7,796 nucleotides of DNA. Origin: Rhodoferax sp. Its GTDB lineage: Bacteria; Pseudomonadota; Gammaproteobacteria; Burkholderiales; Burkholderiaceae_C. Both the position numbers and the translations under genes were made by a program. The stretch is from positions 1 to 7,796 of the forward strand of contig JAJAZK010000065.1 of NCBI GenBank assembly GCA_026785765.1, read 5' to 3'. The stretch's first letter is position 1, and every line of letters begins with the position of its first letter. A model generated the notes under the pieces. It did no database searches and had not been told where the DNA came from. It saw only the letters and a list, made by a program, of their open reading frames with translations. Positions 1 to 5,406 of this stretch are shown here, in pieces.

Positions 1-80
1 GTGGCTACGCGCACGGGAGCGTCGATCGCCACGCCCTTGGCGTTGGTGAAGCAGGAAACAACGGGGGCACTAACTTTCAT
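1..80 (-). CDS. Possible restarted ORF for the copy A tail (runs off the left edge)
   Basis: Inside the 52-bp insertion an ATG (78-80) is in frame with the tail of the duplicated HD-GYP sequence, giving a protein that begins MKVSAPVVSC and continues as in the intact gene (residues 320 onward there). A purine-rich stretch GGGGAGAAGAG (minus strand, bases 89-99) ends 8 nt upstream and could serve as a ribosome binding site. Only 26 codons are visible before the window ends. It may be a genuine short gene, or an accident in a decaying duplicate. The protein part alone has no domain I recognise. Confidence 0.25.
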   Translation of the reverse strand, partial: MKVSAPVVSCFTNAKGVAIDAPVRVA

Positions 81-114
81 GATGTCAACTCTTCTCCCCG
101 CATCACGAAAGTTA
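71..114 (-). promoter_or_regulatory. Hairpin formed by the insertion in copy A
   Basis: Bases 71-84 and 101-114 form inverted arms of 14 bp (TAACTTTCATGATG against CATCACGAAAGTTA), with a 16-base loop. On the plus strand one pair is an A-C mismatch, but in a minus-strand transcript that position becomes a G-U wobble, so all 14 pairs can form. In that RNA the 5' arm starts with the stop codon of the upstream frame, the loop holds a Shine-Dalgarno-like GGGGAGAAGAG, and the 3' arm contains the AUG of the following frame. Such a layout could couple translation of the two frames, but this is inference. It could equally be a small palindromic insertion element; I see no clear target-site duplication. 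Confidence 0.5.
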
Positions 115-392
115 CTTCAGGTTGATCGTCGGTCCGCGCCCCACCACCAACGCCAGCTCCCCCGACACCAGGCGCACCATGCAACCGGGCGCATAAATGC
201 CAAACTCCTTGACCAGTGTTGCCGTGATCGGGTTGCTGCAGTCCTGCATGAACATCTGGCGTCCGGCCTGGTCTGCAGCCAGTGCATCACGCGATGAGCG
301 CCGAGCTGGTTTGGAGGTGTAGATGTCCGCCCGGGCTGCACGCACTGCTGGCTTCCTGATGGATTTCCTCGCACCGTAACCCTCGTGCCGAC

Positions 393-502
393 TCATGGTT
401 TGCGCTGTCGACTGATACCCGCCACATGCGGCTTGCCGAACTGGCTCTCGCCGACCAAACGCACCACGCCGACCACGCCCACCACGCCCCGACCCCGCTC
501 CG
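393..502 (-). pseudogene. Copy B: remnant of the HD-GYP-like gene's C-terminal tail
   Basis: Positions 427-502 match the extreme 3' end of the intact HD-GYP-like gene (1720-1777), with three mismatches in the first 31 bases and an extra 18 bases in the middle. Translated on the minus strand, the intact tail reads ERGRGVVGVVGENQFGKP, and this copy reads ERGRGVVGVVG, then GVVRLV, then GESQFGKP. The 18-base gain preserves the frame and partly repeats the VVG unit. The frame continues for about ten further residues to a TGA at 393-395. Sequence upstream of 502 shows no HD-GYP similarity that I can recognise, and no start codon with a binding site is evident, so this is called a fragment. It lies directly behind copy A, which suggests serial tandem duplication of the same gene end. 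Confidence 0.55.
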
Positions 503-844
503 GCACGCGGGCCGCCGCTGGGGAATGACTGTGGTGCGCAGGAGTCGGGACGGGGGTGGATGCTACGGCGCACTCGAATACTGCAAACCAGTCAGCGCCG
601 GACCATCCTGAAGATCAGCGCGCCGACTGGCAAACCAGACGGGTGGCGAAGGCAGCGCCGGGGGAAGGCTGTGTCAGTGCGCAACGCAGCGACTGGTTTG
701 CGATGGTGCGGCGCAAATTCTTGGGCCATCAGGTTACTTGGGCAATCAGGGCGGTGACTGGCGCAATGCGTGTTCTGCGGGGCCGATTTTTGGTGGGATA
801 CTTGGGCTCAGGAGGATGGAATTCTTATCCGTATTTAGCCTGTA
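503..844. other. Intergenic stretch without a convincing gene
   Basis: No reading frame here has a credible start, codon use or recognisable protein. The stretch holds a perfect 11-bp inverted repeat, GCAAACCAGTC at 583-593 and GACTGGTTTGC at 691-701, about 97 bp apart, with a related GACTGGCAAACCAG between them at 625-638. The last 60 bases are less GC-rich and lead into the membrane protein gene. An AGGAGG at 810-815 sits directly against an ATG at 816, which opens a nine-codon frame (MEFLSVFSL) whose TAA overlaps the next gene's start in the sequence TAATGATG. Confidence 0.5.
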
Positions 845-1393
845 ATGATGAATTTTATCCTCCGCCTGTTCACTGCTGGCCACTTCGTCATCAGCCTGCT
901 GTTTCTTGCGGGTGCCATCGCGCTGATCGGGCTGGCAGCCTTGCAAATGTGGCAGAGCATACAGCTCTTCGACGAGGTGCCGATCATGCAGCGGCTGAAC
1001 GCGGTGCTGGAGAGCATCGCGATACTCGCGGTGGCGGTCGCGGCACTGGAGCTGGGCCAGACCATCCTCGAGGAGGAAGTGCAGCGCGGCACGCAGATGA
1101 GCACACCGACACGCGTACGCCGCTTCCTGTCGCGCTTCATGGTCGTCCTGATTGTCGCGCTGTCGATCGAGACCGTAGTGCTGACCTTCCGCTTCGCAAA
1201 GGAAAGTCCACAGTACCTGCCCTATGCAGCGAGCATCGGCTTCGCCGCTGCCACGATGCTCGCGGCCTGGGGCCTTTTCATCTGGCTCAATCGCAGCGCC
1301 GAGCACCTGGAGCCCGAAGGCATGCAGGCGGCGAAACGCGAGGACCGCGAGCTCGAGAAAATTGCCAAAGGAGAAGGAGCAGACAAGCCATGA
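845..1393 (+). CDS. Four-helix integral membrane protein, function unknown
   Basis: This 182-residue protein is mostly hydrophobic, with four likely transmembrane helices at about residues 14-36, 54-72, 95-115 and 127-148. The tail after residue 150 is strongly charged (AAKREDRELEKIAKGEG), and a polar loop with an acidic EEE cluster sits near 76-79. There is no signal peptide separate from helix 1, and no catalytic motif or metal ligand pattern stands out. Its overall shape, a short four-helix protein of the inner membrane, recalls small proteins such as the PsiE group, but I cannot place it in a named family. Codon use is that of a real GC-rich gene. An in-frame TAG at 836-838 means the start must be the ATG at 845 or the next at 848. 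Neither has a Shine-Dalgarno sequence at normal spacing, which is unusual. It faces the convergent HD-GYP-like gene with 289 bp between the stops, so it appears to be transcribed alone. Confidence 0.8.
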   Translation: MMNFILRLFTAGHFVISLLFLAGAIALIGLAALQMWQSIQLFDEVPIMQRLNAVLESIAILAVAVAALELGQTILEEEVQRGTQMSTPTRVRRFLSRFMVVLIVALSIETVVLTFRFAKESPQYLPYAASIGFAAATMLAAWGLFIWLNRSAEHLEPEGMQAAKREDRELEKIAKGEGADKP

Positions 1394-1682
1394 GCGTTAC
1401 GCGACTGGCCAGCGGGGCATTCTTTCCAGGGCGAGGGACTGGCCTGGCTGGTGCGGCTGTCCCGACCGCGCATCCACCCACCCTGCCGCCCCCTGATGCA
1501 CGCTCACCGAACCGGGTTCAACTCCGGCTCTCACGACTCGCTGGGCGACACGCTGACACCTTTCGGGAAGACCTGCGCCGTTGTGGCAGGCCCAGACCAA
1601 CATTACGACCACTGAGCCCGCGGCGCCAAAGCTCGACGCGCAACCGAAGCCGACGCAACCTGGTCTAAGCCTTGCTGCGGGC
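1394..1682. other. Gap between convergent genes, no confident feature
   Basis: This 289-bp gap separates two convergent stop codons. An ATG overlapping the previous stop (ATGA, 1390) opens a 92-codon frame, but its product is rich in arginine and proline in the manner of non-coding GC-rich DNA. A perfect 10-bp inverted repeat, CTGAGCCCGC at 1612-1621 and GCGGGCTCAG at 1677-1686, reaches into the last codons of the HD-GYP-like gene. Its 55-base loop and lack of a T run argue against an intrinsic terminator. Confidence 0.4.
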
Positions 1683-2804
1683 TCAGGCGGCGAGCGCGGC
1701 CAGCAGGCGTTGCGCTGGTTGCGGCTTGCCAAACTGGTTCTCACCGACCACACCCACCACGCCCCGACCCCGCTCCGCGGTGGCTACGCGCACGGGAGCG
1801 TCGATTGCCACTCCCTTGGCGTTGGTGAGGCAGGAAACAACGGGGGCATTGATCGTAGGTCCGCGCCCCACGACGAGCGCCAGCTCCCCCGACACCAGGC
1901 GCACCATGCAACCGGGCGGATAAATGCCAAACTCCTTGACCAGCGCTGCCGTGATCGGATTGCTGGAGTCCTGCATGAACATCTGGCGCCCGGCCTGGTC
2001 TGCAGCCAGTGCATCACGCGATGAGCGCCCAGCCAGTTTGGAGGTGTAGATGTCCGCGCGGCGCACCAGCGACGCCAGCTCACCGACATCGTTGCGCCCG
2101 GCCGGGTAACCGCTGCCATCTTCGCGCTCGTGGTGGTATTCCACCGCATGCAGCCAATCCCTACTCGTCACACCCGCCTGCTCCAGAATCCGCACGCCGC
2201 GCGTCGGATGGTCGCGGCACAGCGCCTTTTGTTCCTCGCTCAGGATCTGGGTTTGCCGCGCCAGCAGGCCCTGCAGTTCCAGCATCGCAACATTCGATGT
2301 CAATGCCACATTGAATGCCAGCTCGCACTGTGGTGGCGCCCAGCCCAGCCGATGTGCCACCAGGTGGCTGGTGATCGCGGTCTGCATCGATCGCTGCGCG
2401 CCATAGTCCATGTCGGCGTTGCCCGACTGGCGCAACACCTGAAAAATTGCCAGATCCGGATCGCGCGCGATCAGTTCCTGCACCGGGCCTGACGCCTCCT
2501 CCAGTGCGCTGGAAAACCCCTCCTGACCGGGAGCAAGCAAAACATCGGCGACGCGCGTCATGCATTGGGCCCATAGCGCCGGCAGTTGTTCGCGCGGCGC
2601 CTGCTGTATGGTGTCGCGCGCCGTGCGCAGCTCGGCCATATCCACCAAGGCACCCCGGGCAAACAGTGCATCGAGCTGCTCCTGCGATCCGATGCGCTGG
2701 CCACGCCCCAGCAACAGGGTGGTGTCGGCATGGCGCACGTTGAACGGGAGCGGCGCACCGAGCTGCACGCGGTGCCTGACTGTCGCGAGTTCTGCAAATT
2801 GCAT
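1683..2804 (-). CDS. Degenerate HD-GYP domain protein (cyclic-di-GMP phosphodiesterase-like)
   Basis: The 373-residue protein has an N-terminal region beginning with a short beta-rich segment (residues 14-37, LPFNVRHAD then LLLGRGQ), a helical linker, and an HD-GYP-like domain from about 145 to 312. Conserved parts include H199-P200, the HHEREDGSGYP stretch (224-234) with the GYP signature, D251 and the closing IYPPGCMVRLVSGE segment (294-307). HD-GYP proteins normally hydrolyse cyclic-di-GMP using a dinuclear or trinuclear iron centre. Here the defining His-Asp pair, expected near residues 170-171 after a hydrophobic helix, reads Ser-Asn (ALTSNVAML), so metal binding and catalysis are probably lost or changed; I recall similar HD-lacking relatives in Burkholderiales. 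A sensory or scaffolding role is possible. The start is the ATG at 2802-2804, because family similarity begins there and a weak AGG lies about 10 nt upstream; an in-frame ATG at 2999 would add 65 residues of poor quality. The C-terminal third is duplicated at 1-330 and 427-502. Confidence 0.85.
   Translation of the reverse strand: MQFAELATVRHRVQLGAPLPFNVRHADTTLLLGRGQRIGSQEQLDALFARGALVDMAELRTARDTIQQAPREQLPALWAQCMTRVADVLLAPGQEGFSSALEEASGPVQELIARDPDLAIFQVLRQSGNADMDYGAQRSMQTAITSHLVAHRLGWAPPQCELAFNVALTSNVAMLELQGLLARQTQILSEEQKALCRDHPTRGVRILEQAGVTSRDWLHAVEYHHEREDGSGYPAGRNDVGELASLVRRADIYTSKLAGRSSRDALAADQAGRQMFMQDSSNPITAALVKEFGIYPPGCMVRLVSGELALVVGRGPTINAPVVSCLTNAKGVAIDAPVRVATAERGRGVVGVVGENQFGKPQPAQRLLAALAA
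1780..2057. repeat. Direct repeat, intact partner of copy A
   Basis: These bases lie inside the HD-GYP-like gene and match 1-69 plus 122-330 in the same orientation, with 16 mismatches over 278 aligned bases. The only length difference is the 52-bp insertion in the left copy. The protein frame here reads through smoothly from GRGPTIN into APVVSC, so this copy is taken as the original arrangement. Confidence 0.8.
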
Positions 2805-2847
2805 GGTCACGAAACCTGGTTTGGCCCGAACACCGGGCTGGCGATTC

Positions 2848-2875
2848 ATTATCAGACAAGACGGGCACCCAAGAA
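2848..2875 (-). promoter_or_regulatory. Weak candidate sigma-70 promoter of the HD-GYP-like gene
   Basis: On the minus strand a GATAAT (2848-2853) lies 16 bases downstream of TTCTTG (2870-2875). The -10 box matches the consensus in five of six positions and the -35 box is poor. Transcription would begin near 2841, giving an untranslated leader of about 37 nt before the ATG at 2804, which fits the chosen start. No operator is apparent. Confidence 0.25.
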
Positions 2876-3111
2876 GTACCAAACACTGCAAACCGCCCCG
2901 CCGCGGCACTGTGCATGGCGATGTAGACAGACTGGCCGCTGCACAAGCCATTGCGTCATCGATGGATAAACAAGCGCTGGTATCGCCAGTAAACAGCATG
3001 CCAGTTCACCGTACGTCGCCCGTCTCCAATTCATGGGCCCCGCGTCTGCAGATCGGAAAAACCTTTGTCAATAGATCCTGTTCCGGACCCTGCGTCGTAA
3101 GGCGGCGGAAA
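2854..3111. other. Intergenic region between HD-GYP-like gene and pirin remnant, no gene seen
   Basis: Frames crossing this stretch on either strand are long only because stops are rare in GC-rich DNA. None has recognisable protein sequence or a binding site at a plausible start. Beyond the weak promoter listed separately, I see no structured element. The missing 5' part of the pirin-like gene that ends at 3329 is not detectable here in any frame. Confidence 0.45.
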
Positions 3112-3329
3112 GCGCTGAGCGCGGGTGGTCTGGTGGTCTTCGACGAATCCAGCCAAGGAATCGATTTGATCGCCGGGACGGACAGCGTATTGATGCTGGG
3201 CTCGGCAACGCTTCACCCGCACGACCTGGTGACCGGCCCGTAACGGTTCACACCACAGCCGAGTCACTGCGGCGCGGCCAGGACGGCACCCGCACCCGGG
3301 CGCAACTGCTGCGCGAGCAGGGACGGCTT
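3112..3329 (+). pseudogene. C-terminal remnant of a pirin-family (cupin) gene, frameshifted
   Basis: The plus strand encodes a stretch reading GLVVFDES at 3127-3150, then VLMLGSATLHPHDLV and GP, followed by a TAA at 3241. The pattern, a strand ending in VVFD, an LGS turn, HPHDLV and then G-x-Y-S-V-H-T, resembles as I recall it the C-terminal cupin end of many proteobacterial pirin-like proteins. The motif is broken exactly here: bases GGCCCGTAACGGTTCAC would give GPYSVHT if one base were restored. After the shift the frame continues VHTTAESLRRGQ and then LLREQGRL at about 3306-3329, which fits the usual tail, but the expected stop is gone. The entire N-terminal cupin is absent upstream. I infer a dead, truncated gene with at least one single-base deletion. 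The family assignment rests on memory of motifs, not on a search. Confidence 0.55.
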
Positions 3330-3417
3330 TCGCGGCGGGTGCACAGCCGGCGCCTGACGCAAGATCGATTCAGCACGCGTGCACGCAAACCAACGATCGT
3401 CGGCTCAGGGCGCCACG

Positions 3418-3431
3418 GCGCGGCGCCGCGC
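3418..3431. other. Perfect GC palindrome after the AOR stop codon
   Basis: The 14-bp palindrome GCGCGGCGCCGCGC abuts the stop codon of the oxidoreductase gene (3432-3434). It lacks a separate loop and is not followed on the minus strand by a T run, so it is a poor intrinsic terminator. It might slow polymerase or nucleases, or be chance in GC-rich DNA. Confidence 0.3.
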
Positions 3432-5264
3432 TCAGGCCGGGGTCAAGCCGAGTCGCGAAAGTGTCTCGCCAGTGGGTCGCCCATCTGCTGACCAGCCGCG
3501 CAACTGGTAATACTCGGGCAACATCTGCGGCAGCCTGGCCACCAGGCCTTTGGCGGTGCCGCTGGGCGCGGGCTCCTCCAGCAGGCGCCTGGGCAAGGTG
3601 TCGTCCTTGGCCGTCAGGCCAGCGGCGAGGTTGAACTGCCGCTCCAGGTTCCAGATGCGCTCACCGGTTTCGCGCATGCGCGCCGCCGTCCAGCCACCGC
3701 CAACGGCCGCATCGATCTGGCTGGCATAGTGTTCTTCGGTGAAGCCGGAATGGCTGGTGAACGAACACAGGCCGGTGGAATCGATGGCCGCGATGAAGTC
3801 CTGCGACTCCTTCACCACCAAGGCCTTGCCTGCAATCTCGGTCGAGCCGAAGTCGTGTCCGTAGGGGTTCGCCCGCAGGTGGCAAGCCCCGCGGTTGCTG
3901 GTGGCATAGGCCAAGCCCATGCCCTGCATGCCGCGGCCGTCGTAAGCGGCGAACTCCTGGCCTTTGACCGCCATCGACAACTCGGGGCGGCCGTACTTCT
4001 GGCACAGCAGCCGGGAGCCCAGCGCGATATCACGGCCAAAGCCCTCCGCCTTGCCCGCCATCTCGGCCAGCTGGCACATGGCGCGCGCGTCACCAAACCG
4101 GAGCTCGATGCCACCCGTCTCCTTGGTGGTGATGACGCCCAGTTCGAACATCTCCATCGCCGCCGCAATCGAGCCGCCCAGCGAGATCGGGTCCATGCCG
4201 TATTCGTTGCACAGGAAACCGGCAAAGGTGGCGGCGTCCATGTCATCGACACCACAGGCGGCTCCCAGCGCATACGCCGTTTCATACTCCAACCCACCGG
4301 AGGCGCCGTGGTACTGCGGCCGGTCCTTGACGGAAAAGTGCGTTGGATCGATATGGCAGATACGACCACAACCGATCGTGCAGCCGAAACAGGCGCCGTT
4401 GCGGATCAGGTTGGTATGCCCATTCGCATTCGGCTTTTGCATCGCGGTCGCGTTCATCTTGTCGGCGCCCTCGAACTGCACCTCGCGGCTGTTACGGGTG
4501 GGCAAGGCGCCGAAGGTGCCGGTCACATCCATCATCGGAATGGTGCCAAAGCGTGTCAATGCCCGGCGTCCCTCGTTTTCCGCCAGCGCCTTGCTTGCGG
4601 CGCGCACCGCCTGCATGAACTCCTTCGGACGGGATGGCGTTACGCCCACGGTGCCTCGCACAGCAATCGCCTTGAGTTGTTTCGACCCCATCACGGTACC
4701 CACGCCAGAACGCCCGGCCGCACGGTGCAAGTCGTTCACGATACAGGCGTAGCGGCAACCGCTCTCGCCGGCCGGCCCGATCGACGCAACCCGGATCAAG
4801 GGGTCCTTGTGCGCGGCCTTGATGGCCGGCTCGGTCTGCCAGACCGACTTGCCCCACAGATGCGCCGCGTCCAGCAGCCGGGCCACGCCGTCCTCTATAT
4901 ACAGATACACCGGCTTGGGCGAGCGGCCCTCCAGGATCACCATGTCCCAGCCGGCCTGCTTGAGTTCGCCACCAAACTGCCCGCCCGAATTGGAACAGGC
5001 AATGGCGCCCGTCAAGGCGCCCTTGGTCACAGCCGACCAGCGGCCGCCGGTGGCAGCCATGGTGCCGGTCAGCGGCCCGGTGGCGATGATCAGTTTGTTG
5101 TCGCTCGACAACGGGTCCACAGCCGGGTCGATCTCCGCCATCAGGTACTTGGTGGCCAGACCACGCTGCCCCAGATAGGCCTGCGCCCACTCCATGTTCA
5201 GCGGCTCGGACACGCAGCTGCCCAAGCTCAGGTTCACTCTCAACAATTTGCCGTGCCATCCCAT
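3432..5264 (-). CDS. AOR-family tungsten aldehyde:ferredoxin oxidoreductase, AorB-like
   Basis: At 610 residues this is a full-length catalytic subunit of the aldehyde ferredoxin oxidoreductase family, which oxidises aldehydes to acids at a tungsten bis-pyranopterin centre and passes electrons through one 4Fe-4S cluster in the cytoplasm. The N-terminal domain carries ATGPLTGT (61-68), GGRWSAVTKGALTG (73-86) and SNSGGQFGGELK (91-102). Cofactor contacts appear in HRAAGRSGVGTVMGSKQLKA (180-199). The cluster ligands are Cys292, Cys295 and Cys299 (CFGCTIGC) with Cys500 in DSTGLC (495-500), the usual C-x2-C-x3-C plus distant Cys. Stretches such as GALPTRNSREVQFEG and GMGLAYATSNRGACHLR recall the AorB subunit of Aromatoleum-type enzymes. 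Those work with a ferredoxin-like AorA and a flavoprotein AorC, neither of which is in this window. The ATG at 5262-5264 has AGGGA 8 nt upstream. The gene follows pdxY by 142 bp. Substrate cannot be predicted. Confidence 0.93.
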   Translation of the reverse strand: MGWHGKLLRVNLSLGSCVSEPLNMEWAQAYLGQRGLATKYLMAEIDPAVDPLSSDNKLIIATGPLTGTMAATGGRWSAVTKGALTGAIACSNSGGQFGGELKQAGWDMVILEGRSPKPVYLYIEDGVARLLDAAHLWGKSVWQTEPAIKAAHKDPLIRVASIGPAGESGCRYACIVNDLHRAAGRSGVGTVMGSKQLKAIAVRGTVGVTPSRPKEFMQAVRAASKALAENEGRRALTRFGTIPMMDVTGTFGALPTRNSREVQFEGADKMNATAMQKPNANGHTNLIRNGACFGCTIGCGRICHIDPTHFSVKDRPQYHGASGGLEYETAYALGAACGVDDMDAATFAGFLCNEYGMDPISLGGSIAAAMEMFELGVITTKETGGIELRFGDARAMCQLAEMAGKAEGFGRDIALGSRLLCQKYGRPELSMAVKGQEFAAYDGRGMQGMGLAYATSNRGACHLRANPYGHDFGSTEIAGKALVVKESQDFIAAIDSTGLCSFTSHSGFTEEHYASQIDAAVGGGWTAARMRETGERIWNLERQFNLAAGLTAKDDTLPRRLLEEPAPSGTAKGLVARLPQMLPEYYQLRGWSADGRPTGETLSRLGLTPA

Positions 5265-5285
5265 GGTGTATATCCCTGTAGCGTG

Positions 5286-5406
5286 TCAATCGGGCAGCGT
5301 GTGGGCGGTCGCCAGCACACGCTCCCAGTCTAATTCAAGGGGTCGTTCTGCCGGAAGCCGGGGCGGCACCGCAAAAGTCTGCAGCGCTGACTTGAGAAAA
5401 CCATCC
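5286..5406 (-). other. Possible short coding remnant between pdxY and the AOR gene
   Basis: Directly after the pdxY stop, one minus-strand frame is open to a TGA at 5286-5288 and reads as plausible protein: EDGFLKSALQTFAVPP, then LPAERPLELDWERV and LATAHTLPD. No ATG lies in this frame after the pdxY stop; the only in-frame alternative (a GTG) would give 27 residues. The same frame continues upstream through pdxY only as an out-of-frame shadow. It may be the tail of a lost gene or chance. No promoter is clear in this gap; a TTGACA (minus strand, 5284-5289) has no partner -10 box at normal spacing. Confidence 0.2.

Larger units (their letters stand above)
1..330 (-). pseudogene. Copy A: duplicated C-terminal fragment of the HD-GYP-like gene, split by an insertion
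   Basis: This stretch repeats the C-terminal coding part of the intact gene at 1683-2804. Positions 122-330 align without gaps to 1849-2057 (13 mismatches in 209 bp by hand), and 1-69 align to 1780-1848 (3 mismatches). Identity stops abruptly at 331. Bases 70-121 are a 52-bp insertion absent from the intact gene; 52 is not a multiple of three, and it brings a stop (TAA, 112-114) just after the residues GRGPTIN. The reading frame upstream of that stop stays open, so a 94-residue product starting at the ATG at 394-396 is possible, but I see no Shine-Dalgarno sequence and its first 22 or so residues are unrelated to the family. All N-terminal and HD-GYP core sequence is missing. I read it as a partial duplication that has since decayed. 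Whether more of it lies beyond the left edge cannot be seen. Confidence 0.8.

Noticed and set aside
1390..1668. A 92-codon plus-strand frame whose ATG overlaps the stop of the membrane protein gene
   Set aside because: The ATGA overlap is tempting, but the product is arginine- and proline-rich with no domain and no conserved-looking segment.
1612..1686. 10-bp inverted repeat as a bidirectional terminator
   Set aside because: The 55-base loop is long, there is no T run on either strand, and one arm lies in coding sequence.
2805..2999. Longer N-terminus for the HD-GYP-like protein from an ATG at 2999
   Set aside because: The extra 65 residues are cysteine- and serine-rich with no family resemblance, and the candidate promoter lies inside them.
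2560..3243. A 227-codon plus-strand frame
   Set aside because: Its first half is antisense to the HD-GYP-like gene. Only the last 43 or so codons look real, and they are reported as the pirin remnant.
3031..3267. A 78-codon minus-strand frame
   Set aside because: It is antisense to the pirin remnant, which has the recognisable protein on the other strand.
5284..5289. TTGACA (minus strand) as a -35 box for the oxidoreductase gene
   Set aside because: The only AT-rich partner, TATACA, is 11 bases away and overlaps the ribosome binding region, so the spacing is wrong.
3729..5333. A 534-codon plus-strand frame
   Set aside because: It runs antisense through the clearly recognised oxidoreductase gene; its product is rich in His, Arg and Gly as expected for a shadow frame.
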